From: Gari tellinella | Lineage: Eukaryota; Mollusca; Bivalvia; Cardiida; Psammobiidae | Direction of reading: 5' to 3' | Assembly (NCBI GenBank): GCA_922989275.2 | Contig: OV277870.1 | Location: 48,046,356 to 48,110,355 of the forward strand | Length of the DNA stretch: 64,000 nt | Shown: in pieces, positions 44,227-54,631 of the stretch | Numbering within the stretch: position 1 is the first letter of the stretch | How the letters are laid out: each line of letters begins with the position of its first letter | Notes under the pieces: generated by a model | What the model saw: only the letters and a program-made list of their open reading frames with translations | The model's database searches: none | What the model was told of the DNA's origin: nothing | Position numbers and translations under genes: made by a program

Positions 44227-44251
44227 TAACACCGACTGTATACATTTTGTA

Positions 44252-44879
44252 GAATTCAATTGATTTGAACATTTTGGTGAATTCTCAGAAATTTTCACAT
44301 TTTGACAATTTCCTCGGGTTTTGCATACAGGACCCGAATGATTTTACATTATTTTAGAATTTATAAAGTAAACCTTTGGCCAAAACATCTCCAAATTTGG
44401 AAGAAATCGAACAAAAACGTAGGAAGTTACGTGTTTAGATATGATAGGGTAAATGCATTGGTACCTATGGAAATTTTACCCTTGGTGCTTAGCAAATTTT
44501 GAGTAGTATATTATGTGTCTTGTTTTTCTTCTTAAGATAAATGATTGTAAATAATTATTATTGAATACTGCTAAGTATATTAAAGAGAGTTTGAACTTAC
44601 GTAAAACTATCCTGGATACTACTGATGCTTTGTGATTTATGTACTTAATGTATATGTCTTTTGTCTTTGTCATATTTCCCTTATATCTTTGTAAATGGCT
44701 AACGACAATGTATATTGCTGATATGCTAACACCAATAAACTTGATTATTGTAAACAATTCAAGAAATATTTTGGATATGAGCAGTATTTGGATAAAATAC
44801 ATTATGATTCTTTGAGAAAAGCCATAACGAGAATTCGTTTTTGTTCCCATCAATTAGACATTAAAGCTGGAAGATTTAC
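44252..44879. other. No supported gene
   Basis: A 125-codon minus-strand frame (44476-44853) is isoleucine- and tyrosine-rich and looks like chance in AT-rich DNA. No repeat recognised. Confidence 0.4.
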
Positions 44880-44952
44880 TGATACAGATAGAAGACAACG
44901 CAATGCGTTTCGTTTGCGTTTCAATGGAAAAGAATAACCTTTCCTTTACTGT
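44880..44952. mobile_element. Family A right-end fragment
   Basis: GCGTTTCGTTTGCGTTTCAA then GGAAAAGAATAACC and CCTTTACTG. Confidence 0.55.
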
Positions 44953-45097
44953 ACATACAACACTTTGTTCAGTAAGGATGTGTTTCATTGTGTATTGTTA
45001 TGGTTTCTAAAACTATCCCGAGATTATATTCCTTTGAAGATTATTCTGTATAATAGACTATACGCAGAAACTGTTATCCACCTTCTATAGAACTTTA

Positions 45098-45337
45098 CAG
45101 TAGAGAAGACGTTATTCTTTCCAATTAAACAAAACGCAAACGCAATGAACTAAACTGAAAAATATTAAAAGTGTTTTACAAATTCTAAATATTTATTTAA
45201 TCCGAATGGCAAACAGTTTGGAGCCTGATCAGACGCCGGATTACCCGGCGTCTGATCATGCTCCAAACTGTTTGCAATGGAAATATTCCAATCAGCTTAA
45301 GCGCGTTTATTGGGAAAGAATAACGTCTTCTCCATTG
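45098..45337 (-). mobile_element. Family A MITE, full length
   Basis: CAGTAGAGAAGACG...CTTCTCCATTG. Left flank CTTCTATAGAACTTTA and right flank GTTTATAGACTCTTTGA align with a few mismatches. Confidence 0.88.
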
Positions 45338-45417
45338 TATTCTAGTTGTTTATAGACTCTTTGAAGTTCTCTGGCATCCACTCAGCTAATCTACCACAGC
45401 ACATCGATCGTCAACTA

Positions 45418-45776
45418 CAGCGCTCCTTCTCTATAACGACACCCAATGGGAGAGAAAAATGTGTGCACTGTTCGGAGTAAGTCGTTATAGGGAGGGAAAT
45501 TTGCTTGTATTTGCACACAGCTTGAATCCAGATCAGACGCCGCGCAATGCGGCGTCTGATCTAGATTCAAGCTGTGTGTCTCTATCATTACGGTTTTTTT
45601 TCTGTCAAAATGTCTATTCTGTAATTTTGAGATAAACAGTAGCAGACAATTTTAAGCAGACGACATTGCAGCCGTAGATAGGTTGGACATAAGTGTCTTG
45701 TTTGGGGCCAGAGCGGCAAGCGTCGTTATAAGGAGGAAATCGTGGTTGACAGGGCCGTATTAGAGAGGGGGCACTG
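45418..45776 (-). mobile_element. Family C element, full length
   Basis: CAGCGCTCCTTCTCTATAAC...GAGAGGGGGCACTG with TA flanks. Hairpin CTTGAATCCAGATCAGACGC...GTCTGATCTAGATTCAAGCT; tail with AAGCAGACGACATTGCAG. Confidence 0.88.
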
Positions 45777-45879
45777 TACAATACAATCCCAATATCACAA
45801 TAGCGCTTATATTCGGTATTTAATTCACTCCTCTCTGAAACAATTCACTTTCCAATTAAGTCTAGTCCATTTTTAGAAT

Positions 45880-46060
45880 ATTTAGATGTGTGCGTGTGTG
45901 TGTTTTGTTTTACACTATATTGTTAAAAGACAAACAATGCATATCCTGATCAGAGGACATTGATCCAAAAGAAGCCATACGATCCGGATCTACACTATTT
46001 TTATTAGACACGGATATTCTTCACATGTGTACTGTAAATGTAATGGACGAGTATACTCGT
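45880..46060. mobile_element. Family F-like fragment
   Basis: AAACAATGCATATCCTGATC and GATCCGGATCTACACTAT. Core palindrome largely lost. Confidence 0.4.
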
Positions 46061-46147
46061 CAATAGGGTTGCACGAGTCAAGGCAAAGGCTGCTAAAGCA
46101 AGCTATATGTATAAGAAAAGTTGGACTCCTAATGGGGTTATCTGTAT

Positions 46148-46556
46148 TACTTTCACCCTGTTCTACATTTAAGCTACAGGGATCTACAACGACACCAAAT
46201 CGGAGACAAAGACTGAGCGTTGTTCAGAGGGAGTCGTTATAGGGAGGGAAATGTGTTTAATTAGCAAACAGCTTGAATCCAGAACAGACGCCGCGTTACG
46301 CGGCGTCTGATCTGGATTCAAGCTGTTTGTCTCTCGTCATTAAGATAATTACGTCAAAATGTCCATTATGTCACCTTGAGAAAAACAGCAGACGACAATT
46401 TTAAGCAGACGACATTGCAGTCGTGAATAGGTTGGATATAATTGTCTTGTTTAGGGGAATAGCGGAAAGGGGCCGTTGACAGGAGGGAGTCGTAGTTGGG
46501 AGGGCCGTTTTTAGGGAGGGAGCACTGTACTTTCACCCTGTTCTACATGTAAGCTA
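46148..46556. repeat. 29-bp direct repeats flanking a family C copy
   Basis: 46148-46176 and 46528-46556, TACTTTCACCCTGTTCTACA... ending AAGCTA, differ at one of 29 positions and each abuts an end of the C element. Family A follows immediately at 46557. Confidence 0.95.
46177..46527 (-). mobile_element. Family C element, full length
   Basis: CAGGGATCTACAACGACACC...GGGAGGGAGCACTG. Hairpin CTTGAATCCAGAACAGACGC...GTCTGATCTGGATTCAAGCT. Confidence 0.88.
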
Positions 46557-46802
46557 CAGTTGAGAATCTGTTATTCTTTCCAGATAAACGCGTTTACGCT
46601 AAAACTATTTTTTCTTTTACAAACAGTTTGGAGCCAGATCAGACGCCGGGTAACCCGGCGTCTGATCAGGCTCCAAACGATTTGCCACCAAGATAAACAT
46701 GAAATATCAGAATTGTTCAAAAGTTGTTCTTTTCTACGTTTTAGTGCTTTGCGTTTGCGTACGTTTGCGTTTAAACGGGAAAGAATGACAGATTCTACAC
46801 TG
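46557..46802 (+). mobile_element. Family A MITE, full length
   Basis: CAGTTGAGAATCTG...TTCTACACTG, hairpin intact (right foot CAAACGATTTG). Confidence 0.9.
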
Positions 46803-46905
46803 TAACATCTTTCCACTATAACCGGGTCAATTAGTTTTTCTCGCAGTAATTTTACAGGAAATTAAAAATCGTTACATTCAGGCCATTTATAACGTATGCA
46901 TAGCA

Positions 46906-47142
46906 GATTCAATATTCCTTCCTATTTGAACGAATCGCAAAATTCCCCAGAGCAATAAAATGTACAAATTGACAGAATTATGAGGTAGCTCTATTTATTA
47001 AAATATGACTTGCATACATTATCGAGCTAGATCAGACGCCGAGTTACTCTGCGTCCGAATTGGCTTCAAATTGTTTGTAACTGACATAATATTTTTCGCA
47101 CAAATGCGCGCATTGGAAAATAATAATGTTTCTGCTATATAG
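46906..47142 (-). mobile_element. Old family A element
   Basis: CAGATTCAATATTCCTTCCT at the left, GCTAGATCAGACGCCGAGTT...GTCCGAATTGGCTTCAAATT, and GAAAATAATAATGTTTCTGC. Confidence 0.55.
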
Positions 47143-47200
47143 AGAGGCATGTATGTTATTCCATCTAATTTAAGGAATAAAATTACTTAAACATGCTTAT

Positions 47201-47404
47201 TAACCCGTTCGTGCCACTGATCCCTTTCATGGGACATAGGCAAACAGTGCATACTCTGGTCAGAGTGTGCACTATTTGATGATACGAATTAGTTTCAATA
47301 AAAACCAATCGACAATGAAAATAAAAACCAGTCTTCCCTTATAGGATAAAAAGGGCTATTAAAATATATAAGCATGGAAGTATCCACAGGGAGCAAATGG
47401 GTTA
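47201..47404 (+). mobile_element. Family E element, last base of TTAA interrupted by family A
   Basis: TTAACCCGTTCGTGCCAC...GGGAGCAAATGGGTTA. Core shrunk to CATACTCTGGTCAGAGTGTG. Family A enters at TA inside the terminal TTAA. Confidence 0.8.
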
Positions 47405-47650
47405 CAGTGGAGAATCTGTTATTCTTTCCCAATAAACGCGTTTACGCTAAAACGTTTATTTGCAGTGCAAACAGTTTGGAGCCAGATCAGACGCCGGGTA
47501 TCCCGGCGTCTGATCAGGCTCCAAACTGTTTGCCACCAAGAAAAACATGAAATATCAGAATTGTCCAAAAGTTGTTCTTTTCTACGTTTTAGTGTTTTGC
47601 GTTTCCGTACGTTTGCGTTTAAACGGGAAAGAATAACAGATTCTCCACTG
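47405..47650 (+). mobile_element. Family A MITE, full length
   Basis: CAGTGGAGAATCTG...TTCTCCACTG, clean TA insertion in the end of family E. Confidence 0.9.
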
Positions 47651-47749
47651 TAAGAAAGAAAAACATCTTCCCCACAGTTTGAGCTATTGATACTATTTAA
47701 TCATCAGCGTATGTCGTATTAAAACGGAAACTGATTTTTGGCGAGCTAT

Positions 47750-47990
47750 TTAGTGTCTAATGCAGGAGGAAAATTCGTATTTTCTGACATATTCAGTTGG
47801 GATCACTTTCGTGCTTGTGAATTCAAACACATCTCCATTATCTTGATTTAAAATAGCCTCTAGAGATTTCTCAAATGCATTTAGATGTTGTGTTTGAGTG
47901 CTCATCATCGTCAAAATCATGTTCTGTTTTAAAAGTGTCTTCTGAAATGTTATCATCAATTCACAGTCGAGATGATATTATTATTTTGCG
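47750..47990 (-). other. Possible decayed coding fragment
   Basis: One minus frame has an acidic run (DDNISEDTFKTEHDFDDDEH) ending at a stop; the next frame continues with FEKSLEAILNQDNGDVFEFT. A frameshifted remnant is possible, but no family is recognised. Confidence 0.25.
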
Positions 47991-48080
47991 TTTGAACAAA
48001 ATAAAACGCATATTTAATGCATTCAGATGTAGAACATTACAGTTTCTAATGTACGTTGACGATTTTTTTTAATTTGAATG

Positions 48081-48148
48081 GCAAACAGTTTGGCGCAAGA
48101 TCAGACGCCGGGTTACCCGGCGTCTGATCTTTGCGCCAGACTGTTTGC
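48081..48148. mobile_element. Family A hairpin with matched arm substitutions
   Basis: Arms TTTGGCGCAAGATCAGACGC and GCGTCTGATCTTTGCGCCA. Most A copies have GGAGCC...GGCTCC; here both arms changed together to GGCGCAA...TTTGCGCC. The surrounding A body (about 47975-48190) is degenerate. Confidence 0.85.
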
Positions 48149-48573
48149 AAAGGAAATGACTGTTTTAGGGTAAAATCGTTTACTGGACTCAGCTATATGC
48201 ATGATGTTTTAGTTTGAAGAAATCAATTTCAAAGAAATGTTATTGTGAAACAGAAGTTATTGTCATAAAACACATGTAGCGTGCAGTTACTTGACGTCTG
48301 ATCTGGCTCAAAACCGTTCGGAATTAACATAATTGTTTTAGCAAAAGCGTGTACTTTGTTAAATAATGGCACATTTTCTGATGTAAGATTCAGATCGGCA
48401 GAATATACACAAGTAATCGGGTCTCTATAGACTAAATGGTAAATCAACAAGACAAGCAAAGAAAAGAAATTCTCGTTTTCAAAATGTGAAATAGAACTCT
48501 TTCAAAATCTGTTCGCACCGTAAACCATATATTTCCCTAACTCTAACTCTAATACTGATTCTCCGAAATTTCT

Positions 48574-48615
48574 TCACTGTAATGACGTCATCTGCTTCAA
48601 ACAAGTATTGTCACC
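48574..48615 (-). mobile_element. Family B end fragment
   Basis: TTCACTGTAATGACGTCATC then TGCTTCAAAC, with TGACGTCA at 48583-48590. Confidence 0.5.
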
Positions 48616-48629
48616 TGCTTTTTGTATTA

Positions 48630-48991
48630 CAGCGTTCCCTCTGTACAACGGCCCTCCCAACAACGACTCCCTCCTTACAACGACACTTGTGTCAGTTCCC
48701 TGAATTTTGTCTGATGCTTTACTGCTGCAATGTCGTCTGCTTAAAATTGTCGTGTGCTGTTTTTTGTAAAATTACATACATGTATAAGTGGACATTTTGA
48801 TGAATAGATAGAATTATGAGTGACAAACAGCTTGAATCCAGATCAGACGCCGCGTCACGCGGCGTCTGATCTGGATTCAAGTTGTTTGCAAATGTAAGTC
48901 AAGTCGAGTTTCCCTCTCTATAACGACTCCCTCCGAACAACAAACACAATTTGTGTCTCCCACTGGATGTCGTTGTAGAGAGGGAGCACTG
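48630..48991 (+). mobile_element. Family C element, full length
   Basis: CAGCGTTCCCTCTGTACAAC...GTAGAGAGGGAGCACTG with TA flanks; hairpin CTTGAATCCAGATCAGACGC...GTCTGATCTGGATTCAAGTT. Confidence 0.9.
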
Positions 48992-49039
48992 TAGTATTTT
49001 TTTATTATATATATTGACTTATGACACATTGGAGTTAAC

Positions 49040-49110
49040 GTAGCATTTTCTATTCTGATCAGACACCGCGTTACGCAGGGTCTGATCAGGATCCAAACTG
49101 TTAGAAAAAT
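49040..49110. mobile_element. Family B-like hairpin fragment
   Basis: TCTGATCAGACACCGCGTTA...GGGTCTGATCAGGATCCAAA. Left foot missing. Confidence 0.5.
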
Positions 49111-49495
49111 ACAATTGTACATGTAGTATAATTGGGGTAAGGCAGGTTAACTACATCTAGAATTTACCAGTTCTAAATGGACAGATCAATGTAAATGTGA
49201 CAAGGAGTGTATGACATTTTGTATGTGAACCAATTGTAAAGTCTAGTCGTTTTTAGTGTTTGATTAAGCTCAGCAATTGACACAAATTGACCATTTGTTC
49301 CATTCCGTTTTTGGTAATTGTCTCCTATATCCTGAGAGAGCTTTATAGATAAGTCGGCTATGTTTCACGCATGAACATAAAGTAAACAACAAAGACAAAG
49401 ATGCTAATGATGATAAAAAAAACTCCTGTCTAAACTAGATAATGCTGTTAAACATGAATATACACTTCAGGATAGACAGATAAAAAACGATGTAT
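49111..49495. other. No supported gene
   Basis: Unique AT-rich DNA. Confidence 0.4.
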
Positions 49496-49955
49496 ACAGT
49501 AAAAAAGCGGCATTCTTTCCCGATAAAGGCGATTATGCGATTTAATTTTACATCCATTGCAAACAGTTCAGAGCTACAGTGGATAATCTGTTATTCTTTC
49601 CCGTTTAAACGCAAACGTACGCACAAACGCAAAGCACTAAAACGTAGAAAAGTACAACTTTTGGACGATTCTGATAATTCATGATTTTCTTGGTGGCAAA
49701 CAGTTTGGAGCCTGATCAGACGCCGGGTAACCTGTTTGCACTGCAAATAATCGTTTTAGCGTAAACGCGTTTATTGGGAAAGAATAACAGATTCTCTACT
49801 GTAGACTAAACACATGGTAATCTGATATGTGATCAAGCTCCACACTACTTGCAGTTCAGGTTCAAACAAATTGTTAACGTTTCCAAAATGTTGCTTTTCT
49901 ACATTTTAGTACATTATGCTTGAGTTTAGTTTCGTTCAAACGGGATAGAATAACC
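49496..49955 (+). mobile_element. Older family A element hosting a younger copy
   Basis: CAGTAAAAAAGCGGCATTCT at the left, GCAAACAGTTCAGAGC before the insert, GATCAAGCTCCACACTACTT after it, and GGGATAGAATAACCTCGTCT at the right. Confidence 0.7.
49577..49801 (-). mobile_element. Family A MITE with right hairpin arm deleted
   Basis: CAGTGGATAATCTG...TTCTCTACTG. GATCAGACGCCGGGTAACC joins directly to TGTTTGCACTGC. Confidence 0.88.
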
Positions 49956-50089
49956 TCGTCTTCAGGGCATTACGTTCAAAGACACAATAAGACCATACAA
50001 CTCGCTAAATCCTTGTTGCTACAATGTAGCACTATTCAATGAATTCGGAAAGTGGATATGTTTTACAAATATACCCATTTGAGATAGAG

Positions 50090-50277
50090 TGGAAATATTC
50101 TTTCCCGCTTAAACGAAACAAAACTCAAACGCAATGCAATTTAAAAAACAAAACAATTTCTTCAAAATGTTGACGATTTATTTAACTTAAGTGGGTTACC
50201 CGGCGTCTGATCTGGCACCAAACTGTTTGCAATGGAAAATATTTGTTTCAGCATAAACGTGTTAAGTGGGGAAAAAT
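50090..50277 (-). mobile_element. Family A element with left hairpin arm deleted
   Basis: GAGTGGAAATATTCTTTCCC at the left; TTAACTTAAGTGGGTTACCC joins the body to the hairpin centre; right arm GGCGTCTGATCTGGCACC. The right end is worn. Confidence 0.75.
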
Positions 50278-50437
50278 TACAAACAGTTTAAGAACAGTCC
50301 GATTAGACTCCGAATAAATCGGCAACTAATGAAGATCCAAATTGTTTGCCACTCCGATTATGATAGCAATCGTTATCCAATAAAATGTAGAAGATACGAA
50401 CTTTATAAATATGTAACTAGTTTGTTTTTGCAATGTA

Positions 50438-50770
50438 TAGTGCTCCCTCCCTACACGGGCCCTCCCAACAACGACTCCCTCCTTACAACGACACTTGCCG
50501 CTGTTCCCTAAACAGGACAAGTATGTCCAACCTATTCACGGATGCAATGTCGTCTGCTTAAAATTGTCGTCTGCTGTTTTTCTCAAAGTTACATAATGGA
50601 CATTTTGACAGAATAACACGTAATTACGAGTGACAAACAGCTTGAATCCAGATCAGACGCCGCGTCAAACTGTTTGCAAATGTAAGCCAATTTCCCTCCC
50701 TATAACGGCTCCCTCCGAACAACGCACATTTTTGTCTCCCATTGGATGTCGTTGTAGAGAGGGAACGCTG
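50438..50770 (+). mobile_element. Family C element with hairpin truncated
   Basis: TAGTGCTCCCTCCCTACACG...GAGAGGGAACGCTG. AGATCAGACGCCGCGTC joins directly to AAACTGTTTGC, dropping the right arm. Confidence 0.85.
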
Positions 50771-50775
50771 TATGT

Positions 50776-50912
50776 GAGTGGAAAAGAGTTTGTAGCATAG
50801 TCATACGCCTGGTTACCCAGCGTCTGATATGGTTCTAAACTGTTTGCAATGGAAATAATGATTTCAGCATAAACACGTTGAATGGGAAAGAAAAGCGTCT
50901 TCGACGGTGTAG
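50776..50912 (-). mobile_element. Family A right part
   Basis: GAGTTTGTAGCATAGTCATA, hairpin CGCCTGGTTACCCAGCG, and ATGGGAAAGAAAAGCGTCTT at the right. Confidence 0.6.
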
Positions 50913-51507
50913 ACGGAGACGAATGGTGTATTTCCAAAGTAAACTAGGAATGATAAAGTACACCCACTTACACATAAACGTATGATTTGGTTTGTTTGTT
51001 AACGCCCGTACGAGAAGATGTTATTCCTGCCAATTTTAACATATTAAAAACAAAAACTCAATGCAATTAAGGTAGCCGATGTATCTAAATTGTGACGTAC
51101 AAATAGCTTGGAAGCTAAAAAAAACTCCCGAGAGAATAATACATTCCGCTTGTAAGGTATTGAAATGAGCATATCATCGTCAACAAACCAATTAACTAAA
51201 GCAAACGCCTTTGGCAGAACTTAAGTATTATTGAGATTTAAAAACAACAGTAATGCAGAAATCTCTTTATTATAGCTTAATACAAAACCAAATTAGGACA
51301 GACAACTCCAAATTTGACAGTCGAAGTAAATTGAATACTATGGAAAATTAAAATAGAACTAGACTTTTATCAATTTTATACGTCTGCCAAATATAATTTT
51401 AGCAGAACTTTATTTTTGCAGAAAGGTAAAGAAATACAGAACTTAAACAGAATTATGTGTATTATAGGCGGTTACTAAAAGTAGGTGACATGAAAGTATG
51501 TGGTATG
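50913..51507. other. No supported gene
   Basis: Only a worn A-like left end at about 51010 (GAGAAGATGTTATTCCTGCC). Confidence 0.4.
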
Positions 51508-51672
51508 CTTTTACCCCTTCACTGCCTTAACCTGAGTAGAATGGCAATTTGCAAACAGTTTTGATTCTTAGCAGACTCCAAACTGTTTGAAATTTAATTT
51601 TACATTTATCAATTAAAAACACTTAAATTTAAAATTGAAAAAATAAAAGCAGACGGCATTGAAGAGGATGAC
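51508..51672 (+). mobile_element. Family B element with hairpin collapsed
   Basis: TTTTACCCCTTCACTGCC at the left; TTTTGATTCTTAGCAGACTC keeps only outer arms; tail AAAGCAGACGGCATTGAAGA. Confidence 0.65.
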
Positions 51673-51766
51673 ATTTTCATCGTCAAAGATAACTGCAGTC
51701 GATTTTGCAAGCAGTTTGGACCCTTATCAAGGTCCTAAATGTTCGGTCCTATTTTTTTTAGTTATA

Positions 51767-52123
51767 CAGCGCTCCCTCTCTACAACGGCCCTCCCAACAA
51801 CGACTCCCTCCTTACAACGACACTTGCCGCAGTTCCCTAAACAAGAAAATTATGTCTAACGCTTTACTGCTACAATATCGTCTGCTAAAATTTGTCGTCT
51901 GCTGTTCTTCTCGTAGTTACATATTGGACATTTTGAAAGAAAAACACCTAATGACGAGTAACAAACAGCTTGAATCCAGATCAGACGCCGCGTTACGCGG
52001 CGTCTGATCTGGATTCAAGCTGTTTGCAAATGTTAGCGGATTTCCCTCCCTCTAACGACTCCCTCCTAACAACGCACAAAATTGTTGTCTCCCATTGGAT
52101 GTCGTTGTAGAGAGGGAACGCTG
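51767..52123 (+). mobile_element. Family C element, full length
   Basis: CAGCGCTCCCTCTCTACAAC...GTAGAGAGGGAACGCTG, TA flanks, perfect hairpin CTTGAATCCAGATCAGACGC with GCGTTACGC apex. Confidence 0.92.
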
Positions 52124-52616
52124 TAACTCAAAAAAACGATTCAATAGGCGTACAATTTGAGATGACAAATTTAGCAGACGAGAAAGGGATAAAACAGACG
52201 GTATAAATTGACGATAAACGAGTTAAGCCGCCTGTCGTTTCTTCACTATCCGTTTAATTTTAGGTTAAGCTGAGTTGACAGAAGTGGTTTATTTATCTTG
52301 TTTACAGAGGAGAATAAAGTGTAGTCTATAAAACCCGGACTCAACTAAACCGGCATTCTCGAAAAACGGGATGAATAGTTCTGTCTCAAACATAAATTCT
52401 GTATGCTGTGACAAATCCTTCGACGTAGAGGTGTACACTATACGGGGATCATATGACACAGACTGTGTATTGTAAAATATCAGTAATGCAGAAAGTTAAT
52501 AGGAACTTTCTGTATTACTATTGTCATGAATTAACCAATCACCTTTCTTTAACGACTGACAGTTAAAATTAGTTTCATTGGCTGCGAATCTCTAATCTGC
52601 AAACCTCTTCAATCCT
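52124..52616. other. No supported gene
   Basis: Nothing recognised apart from an inverted repeat around 52490-52525 (CAGAAAGTTAATAGGAACTTTCTG). Confidence 0.45.
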
Positions 52617-52808
52617 TTAACCGCCGAATCCAACAAATGACGACTTTGCAACCATTTGGATCCAGACAAGACGTCACAGTAGGCGACGTATGATCGGGAT
52701 GCAAATTGTTTGACACTCGTATCTAAGTTTCTGCCTTAAATTTAACTTATAAAAGATGTCACAGAAAGAACATTGAAGCAGACGACATAGTGGCGGTGAA
52801 GGGGTAAA
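52617..52808 (+). mobile_element. Family B element
   Basis: TTTAACCGCCGAATCC...GTGGCGGTGAAGGGGTAA. Hairpin TTTGGATCCAGACAAGACGT...GTATGATCGGGATGCAAATT; tail AGCAGACGACATAGTGG. Confidence 0.7.
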
Positions 52809-52892
52809 AAACTCAAAATTTATTGGAATAGAAAGGTCTAAACCGAAATTGTGCCTGTTCGAAAGATTTCGGTATTTAGTGGTACTACTGTA

Positions 52893-53124
52893 CAGTGGAG
52901 AAAGCGTTATTCTTTCCCGTTTAAACGCAAACGTACGCAAACGCAAAGCACTAAAACGTAGAAAAGAACAACTTTTGGACAATTCTGATATTTCATGTTT
53001 ATCTTGGTGGCAAACAGTTTGGAGCCTGATCAGACGCCGGGTTACCCGGCGTCTGATCTGGCTCCAAACTGTTTGCACTGCAAATAATAGTTTTAGCGTA
53101 AACGCGTTAACACTTTCTCCACTG
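52893..53124 (-). mobile_element. Family A MITE, 14-bp internal deletion near right end
   Basis: CAGTGGAGAAAGCG...TTCTCCACTG. GCGTAAACGCGTTAACAC lacks the usual TATTGGGAAAGAA. Confidence 0.88.
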
Positions 53125-53391
53125 TACCAGGCCGTGTCAGAATCAGACCTCAGCAGTAAACCCAATACAAGTTTTCCAATCACGGCGAACGACGGGTTAA
53201 TCATTGATGAAGATAAGTGCCTAAACGTTTTTCACCCGGGATAAATGAAGTCTGGTCTTTAGATTGATGTTTCACGGGAAGCGTGGTGCTGTAATTTCAT
53301 CACAGCGAACTATTCGTGTTGTTGGTTTTCAAATACAGTAAAGTTGCGTCGTGACAGCTACCAAAAGCAAGATTAATATGTTGTATTTCCT
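53125..53391. other. Short open segment after family A, no recognised gene
   Basis: 53130-53244 is open in the frame AVSESDLSSKPNTSFPITAN. The frame would also be open across the empty MITE site, but it shows no domain. Confidence 0.25.
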
Positions 53392-53621
53392 TTAACCCAA
53401 TTGCGCTCCCAGTAGTTTCTTCAATGCTTATATATTAGGTTAGTCCAATTTTATCAAAGGGATGCCTGGCCTAAATTTTCAGTTTCAGTTTGTTTTATTT
53501 TGTATATCCTATCAGCAAATAGTGTAGGCTCTGATCAGATGCCACGTTACGCGGCGTCTGATAATAGTCAACACTTTTTGCCTATGCCTCATAAACAGTA
53601 CCGTAGGCACAAACGGGTTAA
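53392..53621 (-). mobile_element. Family E MITE
   Basis: TTAACCCAATTGCGCTCCCA...GTAGGCACAAACGGGTTAA. Hairpin GTGTAGGCTCTGATCAGATG...GTCTGATAATAGTCAACAC. Confidence 0.85.
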
Positions 53622-53855
53622 CCTTTTCGTCGTCAAAATTAATATTCTGATTAAAATGTAACCCCCTTCGCAAACAAAATCTCGTTCGCTAAAATAAGTA
53701 ATCTGTAATCTTATGCAAAACTGAATATTTTTGAAGTTTTTATTGAATGAAAATTGATACAAGTGTGAAAAAGTTAGGGTTCAGATTAGGCGCCGAGTAA
53801 CCTATTAGTTTAGGAAACCTACCATTGTTTTGTTTTCTTTTCTTTTTATTAGGGT

Positions 53856-54165
53856 TAACACACGTTCAACTGTAAAGTCCTACAGTGGAGAATCTGTTAT
53901 TCTTTCCCAATAAACGCGTTTACGCTAAAACTATTATTTGCAGTGAAAACAGTTTGGAGCCAGATCAGACGCCGGGTAACCCGGCGTCTGATCAGGCTCC
54001 AAATTGTTTGCCACCAAGATAAACAAGAATGATCAGAATTGTCCAAAAGTTGTTCTTTTCTACGTTTTAGTGCTTTGCGTTTGCGTACGTTTGCGTACGT
54101 TTGCGTTTAAACGGGAAAGAATAACAGATTCTCCACTGTAACGCACGTTAAACTGTAATGTCCTA
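53856..54165. repeat. 27-bp direct repeats flanking a family A copy
   Basis: 53856-53882 (TAACACACGTTCAACTGTAA AGTCCTA) and 54139-54165 match at 24 of 27 positions. Confidence 0.92.
53883..54138 (+). mobile_element. Family A MITE with a 10-bp internal tandem gain
   Basis: CAGTGGAGAATCTG...TTCTCCACTG; 256 bp because GCGTACGTTT is present twice near the right end. Confidence 0.9.
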
Positions 54166-54225
54166 ACTGTACTACGTCTACGAACATGCAATGCTGTAAT
54201 TACATGTAAATTCTTTAAGTTTATA

Positions 54226-54471
54226 CAGTGGAGAATCTGTTATTCTTTCCCGTTTAAACGCAAACGTACGCAAACGCAAAGCACTAAAACGTAGAAAAGA
54301 ACAACTTTTGGACAATTCTGATAATTCTTGTTTATCTTGGTGGCAAACAGTTTGGAGCCTGATCAGACGCCGGGTTACCCGGCGTCTGATCTGGCTCCAA
54401 ACTGTTTGCCTTGCAAATAATAGTTTTAGCGTAAACGCGTTTATTGGGAAAGAATAACAGATTCTCCACTG
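54226..54471 (-). mobile_element. Family A MITE, full length
   Basis: CAGTGGAGAATCTG...TTCTCCACTG, perfect hairpin, TA flanks. Confidence 0.92.
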
Positions 54472-54631
54472 TACCTACCGGTATATATTTTATTCATGTA
54501 TGTAATTGTATCTGATTGAATAGTATTGTTTTAAACGGCTTAGATGAAAGGCTATGACAGACAGTTCTGCATTAACCAATGTGGCTCAAATTGCTGTAAA
54601 ACAACTAATCTCCTTTTACTCAACGTAAGAA

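Noticed and set aside
44476..44853. 125-codon minus-strand frame
   Set aside because: Isoleucine-, tyrosine- and lysine-rich, with no domain; expected by chance in this AT-rich stretch.
52849..53244. 131-codon frame spanning a family A element
   Set aside because: Most of it is MITE. The remaining codons after 53125 have no recognised domain.
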